This document shows positions 1 to 8,268 of a DNA stretch of 44,836 nucleotides, one piece after another. The notes under the pieces were generated by a model. The model did no database searches, was not told where the DNA came from, and was given only the letters and a program-made list of their open reading frames with translations. The stretch's first letter is position 1. Every line of letters starts with the position of its first letter. The translations under genes were made by a program, and so were the position numbers. Source of the stretch: Paenibacillus illinoisensis NBRC 15959 (lineage in GTDB: Bacteria; Bacillota; Bacilli; Paenibacillales; Paenibacillaceae); assembly GCF_004000925.1 (NCBI RefSeq), contig NZ_BIME01000022.1, forward strand, positions 1 through 44,836. The letters run 5' to 3'.

Positions 1-2
1 TA

Positions 3-1148
3 CTAGCGAGTAAACACTGGAAACAGCTCCGGAACAGACCTTGGCAAAAAGTGAATACGATCATCGTGCTTGTTCTGCTGGTTGGCTGGTTAATCTCAGG
101 CATTGTATTGTGGCAATTTAAACTAGCAGGACCGAGATGGTCAAATGCCGCACTTTTGACTCATGATTTGTTGACCTGGGTGGGTCTGCCTTATATTATC
201 TACCACTCCATTACCCGTACCAAATGGTTGAAAGATTCGACACGCCGCACGGTGAGTGCTGCCACATCGACGAAAGACTTCAGCGGCACAGCCGATTCCT
301 TGGGTACATCTGGAGAAAACACTGCTGCTGCTGCAATTTCAACTCCTAGATCGGATCGTGCTGCTGCGACAAAATCACCTGACCAACCCCAGAAACCCGA
401 ACCCGTGTATACACGGCGTGCGTTTATTCGGTCTGCTGTAGGTGTGGGGCTAGCCGTTACACTCGGCCCTACCTTTGTCTCCTGGGTTGGACGCAATCTC
501 AGTATCGATAACAGCATCGACAGTATGCTGGAGAAAGACCCCAATCGGATGAGTCCGTTGCCGCAACCTGCGGCTGCCTCTTCCCCTCCCATTGGAGGAG
601 GAGCTGAAGGTCATTTCCGAGTATACACGGTTACGCCCATCCCTTCCTTTTCGAATGAGAATTGGTCATTCCGGATCGATGGGCTTGTCGAACGGGCACA
701 ATTATGGAATTGGGAACAGTTCGTTAAACTCACTCGCACCGTACAGGTCAGTGATTTCCATTGTGTAACTGGTTGGTCCGTATACAAAAACACCTGGGAA
801 GGCATTTCTCTTAAACAGCTGCTGACCCAAGCCGGAGTTAAGCCCGGAGCACACAGTGTCAAATTTTACTCTGGAGATGGGGTATATACGGATGCCATTA
901 CGATGGATCAAGCACAGATGGATGATATTATTGTCGCTGTCATGCATGATGGCAAACCCATCCCGGCAGATCTCGGGGGTCCGGTACGACTTGTCATTCC
1001 CCAGATGTATGCCTATAAGTCAGTAAAATGGTTGAATCGCATTGAGCTTATCGACAGCGAACATATCGGTTATTGGGAAGAAAGGGGATATGACAAGGAT
1101 GCATGGCTTACAGGCGCAGCTCAGCGCATTCCCAATATCAGTTCCTAA
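3..1148 (+). CDS. Membrane-anchored molybdopterin-dependent oxidoreductase (sulfite-oxidase/YedY fold), 5' end outside window
   Basis: The reading frame is open to the left edge, so the GTG at 51 is not the real start; in-frame codons from position 3 continue without a stop. The visible N-terminus has two hydrophobic helices (a VLVLLVGWLISGIVLW-type segment and one around LLTHDLLTWVGLPYIIY), then a long Ser/Thr/Ala/Pro-rich linker, then a twin-arginine-like motif (RR at 414-419, TRRAFIRSAVGVGLAV), then the catalytic domain. The Cys expected to ligand molybdenum is in DFHCVTGWS (codon 762-764). The family transfers oxygen or electrons at a mononuclear Mo-pterin centre, here probably on the outer face of the membrane. 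The membrane part may be a cytochrome b561-like electron-transfer domain, but too little is visible to say. Substrate unknown. It is convergent with ligA and ends before a shared terminator. Confidence 0.85.
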   Translation, partial: LASKHWKQLRNRPWQKVNTIIVLVLLVGWLISGIVLWQFKLAGPRWSNAALLTHDLLTWVGLPYIIYHSITRTKWLKDSTRRTVSAATSTKDFSGTADSLGTSGENTAAAAISTPRSDRAAATKSPDQPQKPEPVYTRRAFIRSAVGVGLAVTLGPTFVSWVGRNLSIDNSIDSMLEKDPNRMSPLPQPAAASSPPIGGGAEGHFRVYTVTPIPSFSNENWSFRIDGLVERAQLWNWEQFVKLTRTVQVSDFHCVTGWSVYKNTWEGISLKQLLTQAGVKPGAHSVKFYSGDGVYTDAITMDQAQMDDIIVAVMHDGKPIPADLGGPVRLVIPQMYAYKSVKWLNRIELIDSEHIGYWEERGYDKDAWLTGAAQRIPNISS

Positions 1149-1208
1149 CGTTTGACCTCCACCCCATGTGGAGTCTATGAATGAAAAAACATCGTACAGA
1201 TGCATAGC

Positions 1209-1252
1209 AAAAACCCCCGATCCACCTAATGTGGCTAATCGGGGGTTTCTTC
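1209..1252. terminator. Bidirectional intrinsic terminator between convergent genes
   Basis: Perfect 11-bp arms aaacccccgat (1211-1221) and atcgggggttt (1238-1248) enclose a second short stem (ccac/gtgg). There are A residues on the left and T residues on the right, so it can end both the oxidoreductase transcript and the pcrB-pcrA-ligA operon. Confidence 0.85.
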
Positions 1253-1269
1253 ATTTCCAAGGTTATAGG

Positions 1270-3288
1270 TTAGCCTTGCTGATTCAAAAGACGAACGAGT
1301 TCATCCTCATCCTCAATGGTTGGGATGCCCAGATCATGCGCTTTGGCTAGTTTGCTGCCCGCCTTCTCTCCTGCAATGACAAGGTCGGTCTTTTTCGAAA
1401 CACTGCCTGTCACTTTCGCTCCGAGCGCTTCCAGTCTTTGCGTTGCCTCGTCACGTGTCAGTTGATGTAGCGTTCCGGTCAGCACGACCGTTTTACCGCT
1501 AAAGAAGGAGTCTTCGACTATCACTGCTGGTGCCTCAGGTGCCTTTGCTTTTACGCCCAAGTCCAGCATTTTCTCGATGGCAGCCTGGGTAAACGGATCT
1601 GCGAAGAACGTTACAATACTCTCTGCTACAATGCCGCCTACGTCTGGAAGTTCAACAAGTTCCTCCACGGTTGCATTCATAATAGCATGCAGATCACGAT
1701 AATGGTCGGCCAGCATACGTGTCGTTGATTTCCCTGTATTCGGAATGCCCAGCGCGTACAGGAACGAAGCAAGGTCACGATCCTTACTATGCTCCAGCGC
1801 AGCGAGAAGGTTGCTCGCTTTCTTTTCACCAAACCGCTCCAGCTTCACCAGATCATCAAATTGCAATGTATACAGATCAGCAGGCTCACGCACACTGAGC
1901 TCATCATACAGCTGAATCGCTGTCTTCTCACTGAATGTCTCAATGTCCATCGCATCACGGGAAGCAAAATGGGAGATTCGGGCCACGGTCTGTGGTTTAC
2001 AAGCCAATTTGTTATTACAGAACAGATGCGCTCCGCGCTGCTCAAGTGGGAATCCGCAAGCCGGACACTGCTCAGGATATATAATCTCCTCGCCATCGCT
2101 CTCTTCCGTCACTTTACCCAGGATTTCAGGAATGACGTCATTGGAGCGGCGGATAAAGACACGTGTGCCCAAGGCAAATTTCAGATTTTTACGCTCAATA
2201 TCGCCCACATTGTTCAATGTACAGTTCGAAACCGTTACTCCCGCCAGTTCGACCGGTTCTACACGTGCGAGCGGAGTTACTTTGCCGGTACGGCCCACAT
2301 TCCAATCAACGGATTTGAGGACAGTTGTGGTCTCTTCTGCTTCGAACTTGTAGGCTACAGCCCAGCGTGGGAACTTGTCCGTATAACCCAGCACTTCACG
2401 TGTGCGCATGTCGGTGATTTTGATAACGGCACCATCAATTAGGTAGTCCAGCTGACCCCGATTCTCCTGAATGGCGGCAAGCTGTTCCATCACATCATCA
2501 AATTCATGGAAGTACGTAATCGATGGATTAACTTTGAAACGGTTCTCACGCAGAAAATCCATCATCTCTTGATGATTGGCAAATTGAATGTCGTCCGAGT
2601 ACCCTACATTGTAAAAATAGGCATTGAGCCTGCGCTCGGCCGTCGTCTTCGGATTCAGGTTGCGCAGCGCTCCGGCTGCTGCGTTACGGGCGTTTTTGAG
2701 CGGCTCCGCTGCCGTTTCATTGTACCGGTTCAGGACGGACAGATTCATGATGCCTTCGCCTTGTACTTCAATCGTACCGTCAGTATACGGAATTCGGAGC
2801 GGGACGGATTTGATCGTTCTAACCTGAGCCAAAATCCCTTCGCCAACCGTTCCGTTCCCGCGTGTAGAAGCCTGTACCAATTCACCATTGGTGTATGTCA
2901 GGTTCAGGGTGAGCCCATCAAACTTCAACTCAATAACGTAGCCGGGTTCCGGTAAAGGGTTGCCTGGATTTTTGCTGTTGTAGTCATTCACGAGCTTCAG
3001 TACACGAGTATTCCAGCTCCGCAGCTGCTCGATGTTTTGGGCTTTGTCCAAGCTCCACAATGGAGACAGATGGCGATGCGGGGTAAACCCCTTCAGCAGT
3101 TCGCCACCGACACGCTGGGTTGGAGAATCAGGCAAAACCATCCCGCTCTCCTGTTCCAGGGTAACCAGTTCGTCATACAGGAGATCATATTCCTTGTCAC
3201 TGATCTGCGGCTGATCCATCGTGTAGTACTGATAATTATGCTGGTTCAGCTCCGTAACGAGTTGCTCCATCCGGTGCATCGGGTCCAT
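1270..3288 (-). CDS. ligA: NAD-dependent DNA ligase LigA
   Basis: 672 aa, normal length for the family. It seals nicks in replication and repair using NAD+. Domains in order are the N-terminal Ia region (YQYYTMDQPQISDKEYD), an adenylation domain with the AMP-accepting lysine K122 in ELKFDG, an OB fold (VGRTGKVTPLARVEPV), a four-cysteine zinc finger (CPAC-x12-C-x5-C), helix-hairpin-helix repeats and a C-terminal BRCT domain (about 590-672). The motif after the active lysine is unusual: TRGNGTVGEG in place of the common RGDGxxGED. The ATG at 3288 has GGAGGG about 10 nt upstream; a closer ATG at 3298 is out of frame. It is the last gene of pcrB-pcrA-ligA, an order conserved in Bacillales, and is separated from pcrA by repeat copy B. 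Confidence 0.95.
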   Translation of the reverse strand: MDPMHRMEQLVTELNQHNYQYYTMDQPQISDKEYDLLYDELVTLEQESGMVLPDSPTQRVGGELLKGFTPHRHLSPLWSLDKAQNIEQLRSWNTRVLKLVNDYNSKNPGNPLPEPGYVIELKFDGLTLNLTYTNGELVQASTRGNGTVGEGILAQVRTIKSVPLRIPYTDGTIEVQGEGIMNLSVLNRYNETAAEPLKNARNAAAGALRNLNPKTTAERRLNAYFYNVGYSDDIQFANHQEMMDFLRENRFKVNPSITYFHEFDDVMEQLAAIQENRGQLDYLIDGAVIKITDMRTREVLGYTDKFPRWAVAYKFEAEETTTVLKSVDWNVGRTGKVTPLARVEPVELAGVTVSNCTLNNVGDIERKNLKFALGTRVFIRRSNDVIPEILGKVTEESDGEEIIYPEQCPACGFPLEQRGAHLFCNNKLACKPQTVARISHFASRDAMDIETFSEKTAIQLYDELSVREPADLYTLQFDDLVKLERFGEKKASNLLAALEHSKDRDLASFLYALGIPNTGKSTTRMLADHYRDLHAIMNATVEELVELPDVGGIVAESIVTFFADPFTQAAIEKMLDLGVKAKAPEAPAVIVEDSFFSGKTVVLTGTLHQLTRDEATQRLEALGAKVTGSVSKKTDLVIAGEKAGSKLAKAHDLGIPTIEDEDELVRLLNQQG

Positions 3289-3338
3289 ACAGGGCCATCC
3301 CTCCGTTAATTTAATCTATGTAGAACGAACACTCAAAT

Positions 3339-3484
3339 TGCACTTGAACTCCGCAGGCAGAATAATCCTCCGATCGCTGTTGTCACTGAATTTCTTGTCA
3401 TATTCATTAAGGTTGAAATCCCGTGACAAAGGCGAACGCATTGCTTCTACAGATTTTCTGCCCTCTTCGTTATTGTGCAATATT
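3339..3484 (-). repeat. Intergenic structured repeat, copy B (pcrA-ligA gap)
   Basis: It is related along its full length to the copies at 5910-6057 and 37473-37622 but is the most diverged. Arms 3380-3394 and 3415-3429 pair at 13 of 15 positions. The third pair is G-C here and A-T in the other two copies, a compensatory change. The inner stem of the other copies is not preserved. Conserved blocks include ccgatcgctgtt and ctgccctcttcgtt. It lies in the pcrA-ligA gap, oriented like the other two copies relative to the genes. Not recognised as a named family. Confidence 0.8.
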
Positions 3485-3501
3485 AAAGTTTCGTTCTTAA
3501 T

Positions 3502-5862
3502 CTATTCTACTTTGGTAATTGGAGCAAAACCGGCGAGCAGGCGCTTCACACCTACCGGAGCCGGGAAGGCAATTTGCAGTTCCGTGTCATTGCCGGTACC
3601 TTTTACCGCTACAATAGTACCCGTACCCCATTTGCCATGCTGCACTTTATCTCCGGCTTTGAAGCCTGCTTCACTATTCGAAGCTGCGGGCTTGGAAGCA
3701 GATGTTGGCGTAGCATATGTTGGACGCGAGGTACTTGTGGTCACACGGGAAGTTGGCGTGGACGAAGTAGCCGAGGAGCCACTTCTGCTCTGTTGTTCAA
3801 AGAGCTTGGCCGCACTTCCACCACCAAAGTTACTTCCTCCACTGGAGCCAAGTCCACGTCCGCCATAGGATCCTCCTGCATTGGCACCACGACGGTAACG
3901 GTCACGGGCAATGGATGTATCCTCTTTGAGCTCATCCGGAATTTCATCCAGAAAGCGTGAAGGCGGGTTCGCCGTAGTTCGTCCAAATAAGGTACGCATC
4001 TGGGCACAAGACAGGAAAAGCTGTTCTTCTGCACGAGTAATCCCCACATAAGCAAGTCTGCGTTCTTCCTCCAGCTCTTCATTATCCATAAAGGCCCGGC
4101 TGTGCGGGAAGACGCCTTCCTCCATACCCACGATGAATACGACAGGGAATTCCAGACCTTTGGCACTGTGCATCGTCATCAGGGTAACCGCGTCACTCTG
4201 ATCCTCTTCATCATCGTTCATGCTGTCGATATCTGCAATGAGTGCCAGATCGGTGAGGAACGAGACGAGCGTTTTGTCTTCATTATTTTTCTCAAATTCC
4301 ATGGTCACGGAAAGGAACTCTTCAATGTTTTCCAGACGTGCGCGGGATTCGAGTGTATTTTCATTTTGCATCTCAAGCCGATACTGACTCATCTCCAGAA
4401 TCTTCTCGGTCAGCTCTGTTACAGACAGGTACTCTACCATCTGATGCAGTGCAGCAATCATGTCGTAGAACTCCACCAGCGCGTTCCGCGTGCGGCCCGC
4501 AAAGCCGAGATCATCCACAACCTGAAGCACACGGAATATGGAAACTCCACGTTCTCCTGCTGCAGCTGCCAGCTTCGCCACGGTTGTATCACCAATGCTG
4601 CGTTTAGGCACATTAATTATCCGGGTGAGGCTGATATCGTCGTCAGGGTTGGAGAGCAGGCGCAGATACGCCAGAATGTCCTTGATCTCTTTACGATCAT
4701 AGAACTTGATGCCGCCGACAATCTGATACGGAATATCAGACTTGATCAGAATTTCCTCTATAACCCGGGACTGGGCGTTCGTACGGTACAAAATGGCATG
4801 GTTTTGATAGGATTTGCCGTTCTTCACATTTTTACTAATCTCAGAAGTAACAAAATACCCCTCATCATGCTCGGAGTCCGCACGGTATACCTTGATCTTC
4901 GAACCGCCTTCCTTGTCCGTCCACAGCTTCTTCGGCTTACGTCCGGAGTTCAGGCCAATAACCTCATTCGCTGCATTCAAGATGGTTGAAGTTGAACGGT
5001 AATTCTGCTCCAGCATAATGGTCTGTGCCTCTGGATAGTCTTTCTCAAAGTTCAGGATATTGCTGATATCCGCTCCACGCCAGCGATAGATCGATTGGTC
5101 ACTATCCCCTACGACGCATATCCGGTGATGACTGTCAGCCAGCATGCGGCACAGCATATACTGCGCACGGTTCGTATCCTGATACTCATCGACGTGGATG
5201 TATTGGAATTTCTTTTGGTAAAAGTCGAGGACTTCAGGCACTTCTTTGAACAGTTGAATGGTTGCCATAATGAGATCGTCGAAGTCGAGCGAATTGTTGG
5301 CTCTCAGACGTTTCTGGTACATTTTATATACCTTCGCCACAATGCCTTCAAAATAGTCGCCAGCCTGCTTCTCATACTGGTCAGGACCGATCAGTTCATT
5401 TTTCGCGGTACTCATCATGGCCTGAACAGCTTTGGGTTCGAATTTCTTGGTGTCGATATTCTGGTCTTTCATACAGCTGCGAATAACGGATAACTGGTCG
5501 GATGAGTCCAAGATACTGAAGTTCGAAGTAAAACCGATACGTTCAATGTCACGTCGCAGGATGCGCACACACATGGAGTGGAACGTGGATACCCAAATGT
5601 CGCGGCCTTGGGAGCCGCCAACGAGCTGTGATACCCGGTCCTGCATCTCACGAGCAGCTTTGTTAGTAAACGTAATCGCCAAAATGCCCCATGGAGGTGT
5701 TTTGCGTGTTGCGATAAGGTAAGCAATCCGGTGTGTCAGCACCCGGGTCTTACCACTGCCCGCTCCGGCCATAATCAGTAACGGTCCATCGGTTGCCTCG
5801 ACGGCTTGCCGCTGAGGGGTGTTAAGCCGTGCCACGGCATCATGTATATTTACAGGTTGCAT
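3502..5862 (-). CDS. pcrA: ATP-dependent DNA helicase PcrA (UvrD/Rep family, SF1A)
   Basis: 786 aa. A 3'-5' helicase that acts in nucleotide-excision repair, clears RecA filaments and helps replication past transcription. Walker A is AGAGSGKT (K38), motif II is VDEYQDT near residue 225, motif III is GDSDQSIYRWRGAD, and the C-terminal motifs include LMTMHSAKGLEF and VGITRAEEQLFLSC. After the core come a Gly/Ser/Thr-rich flexible linker (about 655-730) and the C-terminal Tudor-like RNA-polymerase-binding module known in PcrA (GDKVQHGKWGTGTIV). The ATG at 5862 has AAAGGAG nine bases upstream; two other overlapping ATGs in gcatgcatgcat are out of frame. It sits between repeat copies A and B in an operon with pcrB and ligA. 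Confidence 0.97.
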   Translation of the reverse strand: MQPVNIHDAVARLNTPQRQAVEATDGPLLIMAGAGSGKTRVLTHRIAYLIATRKTPPWGILAITFTNKAAREMQDRVSQLVGGSQGRDIWVSTFHSMCVRILRRDIERIGFTSNFSILDSSDQLSVIRSCMKDQNIDTKKFEPKAVQAMMSTAKNELIGPDQYEKQAGDYFEGIVAKVYKMYQKRLRANNSLDFDDLIMATIQLFKEVPEVLDFYQKKFQYIHVDEYQDTNRAQYMLCRMLADSHHRICVVGDSDQSIYRWRGADISNILNFEKDYPEAQTIMLEQNYRSTSTILNAANEVIGLNSGRKPKKLWTDKEGGSKIKVYRADSEHDEGYFVTSEISKNVKNGKSYQNHAILYRTNAQSRVIEEILIKSDIPYQIVGGIKFYDRKEIKDILAYLRLLSNPDDDISLTRIINVPKRSIGDTTVAKLAAAAGERGVSIFRVLQVVDDLGFAGRTRNALVEFYDMIAALHQMVEYLSVTELTEKILEMSQYRLEMQNENTLESRARLENIEEFLSVTMEFEKNNEDKTLVSFLTDLALIADIDSMNDDEEDQSDAVTLMTMHSAKGLEFPVVFIVGMEEGVFPHSRAFMDNEELEEERRLAYVGITRAEEQLFLSCAQMRTLFGRTTANPPSRFLDEIPDELKEDTSIARDRYRRGANAGGSYGGRGLGSSGGSNFGGGSAAKLFEQQSRSGSSATSSTPTSRVTTSTSRPTYATPTSASKPAASNSEAGFKAGDKVQHGKWGTGTIVAVKGTGNDTELQIAFPAPVGVKRLLAGFAPITKVE

Positions 5863-5909
5863 GCATGCATGCTCCTTTCGTTGGTTGATCGATTAAGCAA
5901 AATCAGAGG

Positions 5910-6057
5910 TTACACTGGTCACTCCGATGGCAGTACCATCTTCCGATCGTTGTTATCCCCGGATTTTTTTGATTCCCTTCTTCAAAGGGAAAATCCTGTG
6001 ATAAACACGAACACTTCGTTTCTTCAGATTGGTTCTGCCCTCTCCGTTGTTGTGTAA
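5910..6057 (-). repeat. Intergenic structured repeat, copy A (pcrB-pcrA gap)
   Basis: It closely matches the copy at 37473-37622 across about 148 bp. Long arms 5953-5967 and 5990-6004 pair at 13 of 15 positions, enclosing ccctt/aaggg (5975-5979, 5985-5989). A second small hairpin is ACGAA-CAC-TTCGT at 6007-6019. It fills most of the gap between pcrB and pcrA, just upstream of the pcrA ribosome site, so it would be transcribed in the operon mRNA. Strand is given by analogy with the wobble-pair argument (see findings). Confidence 0.85.
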
Positions 6058-6153
6058 ACGTAATTGTGCTTAATATAAATTTTATATTAGTAGGGCAAAG
6101 TTCTATTTTAACAGATCGCAAGGGGAAATTGGGGGAATGGTAAACTAAACCGA

Positions 6154-6849
6154 TTAAACGGTTCCTTTTACAGCTTGTACCGTCTCAAGTGCCTTCTTCA
6201 AATCGCTGTACACAATGTTACCCACGACGACGGTGTCGGCAACTTTGGAAGCTTGTGCTGCTTTCTCGGAATTGTCGATTCCCCCGCCGTAAATGAGATG
6301 TGCGCGATCCAGTTGTCTATGTGTCTCACCAACCAGCTCCATGTCTCCAAACGTACCGCTATACTCCATATATACAATAGGAAGATTGAGCAGCCGCTCT
6401 GCAGCTTGGGCATACGCCACCGCCGCACCAGTTGTCAGCTCTGTATCTGCTCCGGTCAAATGCGCTACGGTGGAGTCGGCATTAAGCACAATATACCCTT
6501 CGGCAATCAACAGGTCCCACGGAATAAGGTAACCAAAACGTTCGATGGCCTGTTGGTGGTGCCCAATCATCCATTTGCTATCCGTGGCATTCAGCACCAT
6601 CGGGATCAGATATCCGTCAAAACCAGGGACAACCGCCTCCAGATCGGATACTTCCAGCACACAGGGCAGCTCGTAGCGACGCACGCGGGACATCAGGTCT
6701 ACTGTGTTGTCGTAGGTGATTCCCGAAGAGCCCCCAACGATAATAGCATCGGTTCCCGACATACATACCAGATCGAGTGCTTCATCCGTGATTTCCCGGT
6801 CCGGGTCGAGCTTAAATACGTGTCTCCACTGCTTAATCATGTCTATCAA
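6154..6849 (-). CDS. pcrB: Heptaprenylglyceryl phosphate synthase PcrB
   Basis: 231 aa, the usual size for a one-domain TIM barrel of the GGGP-synthase family. In Bacillales the enzyme joins heptaprenyl diphosphate to sn-glycerol 1-phosphate, making an archaeal-type ether lipid precursor. Diagnostic segments are IIVGGSSGIT, YMEYSGTFGD and IYGGGID (the phosphate-binding loop). I chose the TTG at 6849, which has GGAGG eight bases upstream; the alternative ATG at 6840 would sit about 17 bases away. It is the first gene of the pcrB-pcrA-ligA operon, behind a good promoter at 6899-6927. Confidence 0.93.
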   Translation of the reverse strand: MIDMIKQWRHVFKLDPDREITDEALDLVCMSGTDAIIVGGSSGITYDNTVDLMSRVRRYELPCVLEVSDLEAVVPGFDGYLIPMVLNATDSKWMIGHHQQAIERFGYLIPWDLLIAEGYIVLNADSTVAHLTGADTELTTGAAVAYAQAAERLLNLPIVYMEYSGTFGDMELVGETHRQLDRAHLIYGGGIDNSEKAAQASKVADTVVVGNIVYSDLKKALETVQAVKGTV

Positions 6850-6898
6850 CGAACATTCCTCCAGAGGTTCTTCTGCATCCTAAAAAGCTTGTAAACTA

Positions 6899-6927
6899 AG
6901 TCTAAGTCAGTAGACAGTGAGTGTCAA
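6899..6927 (-). promoter_or_regulatory. Sigma-A-type promoter of pcrB-pcrA-ligA
   Basis: On the minus strand TTGACA (6927-6922), a 17-bp spacer and TAGACT (6904-6899) lie about 50 bases before the pcrB start. The -35 box is consensus and the -10 box has four of six consensus bases. No LexA-type inverted repeat was seen here. Confidence 0.7.
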
Positions 6928-6943
6928 TGTTCGTATAAAAAGG

Positions 6944-6999
6944 GGAACAAAAAATCACAGACTTTTCCCTGTAAAGTGCAGGAATCAGTCTGTGATTTT
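6944..6999 (-). terminator. Intrinsic terminator of the phosphodiesterase gene
   Basis: Perfect 13-bp arms at 6951-6963 and 6987-6999, with an inner cctg/cagg stem, are followed on the minus strand by TTTTTTGTTCCCC. It is read by transcripts from the gene at 7214-8089. The rest of the gap to that gene (7000-7213) shows nothing I can name. Confidence 0.8.
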
Positions 7000-7213
7000 A
7001 GGAGGGAAGGATGTTATCTCGCTATTAATCAAACAATACTCAAGTAATCTCGAGTAATAATGAAGGGCTACTTTTCTGAGGTGATTGGAATGAAACGTGC
7101 AGCTTTAGGTTTAGGTTAGGCTTGGGTGTACTTTGTGCCATGAGTATTACTTAGACGGCTATGTGGCATGCATAGTAAATGCAGTGTAAGTGTTGATTTG
7201 CAGCATACAGATA

Positions 7214-8089
7214 TTACGGCTTCCAGGCAAAACGAGTATTCATCTGATCCAGTTCTTCTTCCGTCAACACATCTGAATAGACGCCATATACGCCCCACTT
7301 TTCATAGTTGGCCACCTGGTCGGTGTCATTGATGGTATGCACATAAGTAACAGCGCCTGCCTTCTTCAGCTTGGCGACGAAGTTCTGATTCACTTTATAT
7401 TCCGGCATGGTTACGGCGTCAATATCATTCTTTTCCACAAAATCAACGACCTGCGCTTCAGTATCCTGCGTTGCATAGAGGGTATAGATAATGGACGGGA
7501 ACGCATAGATTTCTTTCACGGTTTCCAGCATGGGCTCATTATAAATCTGCACGACGATGCGATCCATTACAGATGGGTCTTTCTTTTTGGCAGCATTGAC
7601 GAGAGAAGATAGCACCTGCTGAATATCCTCATTTTTCTGCTCCTTGGTATCCGTTACGATATACATATCGGGATATTGCGACAGCACATTAATGATGCCC
7701 TCAGCATCCATGGGTTGGTAGATGCCCAAAATTGGGGTGTTCATAAATTCATCATGCGTAAGTGCCCCAGCCTGTTTGTCTTCAGGAAGCTCCTCTTCCT
7801 GTCCCAGCAGTTTGCTCATATTGGCAGTCCATTCATGTCTGGCTACGGCTACACGATCTGAGGTGAGCATGAAGTCGATCTCAAACACTCTTGTGCCTTT
7901 CTCATAATTGGCGATCATCGCTTCATAAGCGTTGGTATAAGGCTGATCACGGATACTACCCATGGCGTGAGCAATCAGTCGATAGGCCGTAAATCCATCC
8001 CGCTGTTCCTCACTCTGACTCTCATAGGCAAAAAAGAGGGTACCCACGGTAACGATCAGTAGTGTAATGACGGCAGCGATTCGTTTCAT
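7214..8089 (-). CDS. Glycerophosphodiester phosphodiesterase / PI-PLC-superfamily protein, membrane-anchored
   Basis: 291 aa from the ATG at 8089. The frame runs up to 8215, but the upstream part (Tyr/Pro/Lys-rich, no ribosome site) does not look coding, whereas AAAGGA precedes the ATG at 8089 and MKRIAAVITLLIVTVGTLFF is a typical signal or anchor helix. The remainder is a TIM-barrel phosphodiesterase: RLIAHAMGS, then TNAYEA, FEIDFMLTSDRVAVARHEW, and near the end TYVHTIN. Canonical members have AHRG and VxxHD at the first two sites; here they read AHAMG and ARHEW, while the metal-binding E and D of FEID are kept. It probably acts outside the membrane on a glycerophospho-compound. Substrate unknown. 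It is a single-gene unit with its own terminator. Confidence 0.8.
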   Translation of the reverse strand: MKRIAAVITLLIVTVGTLFFAYESQSEEQRDGFTAYRLIAHAMGSIRDQPYTNAYEAMIANYEKGTRVFEIDFMLTSDRVAVARHEWTANMSKLLGQEEELPEDKQAGALTHDEFMNTPILGIYQPMDAEGIINVLSQYPDMYIVTDTKEQKNEDIQQVLSSLVNAAKKKDPSVMDRIVVQIYNEPMLETVKEIYAFPSIIYTLYATQDTEAQVVDFVEKNDIDAVTMPEYKVNQNFVAKLKKAGAVTYVHTINDTDQVANYEKWGVYGVYSDVLTEEELDQMNTRFAWKP

Positions 8090-8210
8090 ATGATGTTCAC
8101 ATCCTTTAGGAGTGATATTAGGGGGAGGAAATGTATAGCTAATTAGATATGACAGCGTATGTACGGGTTTTCCTTTTTGATAGCTAACTACCCGAATTGG
8201 TGAGGGGTAA

Positions 8211-8238
8211 AACAAAAAAGCCGCCCGGAGGCAGCTGT
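8211..8238 (-). terminator. Intrinsic terminator of the sugar-transferase operon
   Basis: On the minus strand GCTGCC-TCCG-GGCGGC (six pairs including one G-U) is followed by TTTTTTGTTTT. It lies just after the end of the initiating sugar transferase gene at 8269. Confidence 0.8.
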
Positions 8239-8268
8239 TAAATGGTGGTACGGTTTAGTTTGTTGGAT

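Noticed and set aside
3339..3484. Repeat copies as CRISPR or insertion-sequence remnants
   Set aside because: The copies are far apart, have no spacers, no transposase and no visible target duplications.
4102..4989. 295-aa plus-strand open frame opposite pcrA
   Set aside because: Opposite-strand shadow of a well-supported helicase; no ribosome site or motif.
6899..6960. LexA box at the pcrB promoter or before uvrA
   Set aside because: Only half-site-like CGAAC or GAAC matches were seen; no GAAC-N4-GTTC inverted repeat.
8090..8215. N-terminal extension of the phosphodiesterase
   Set aside because: No ribosome site before 8215, while the internal ATG has one and starts a normal signal helix.
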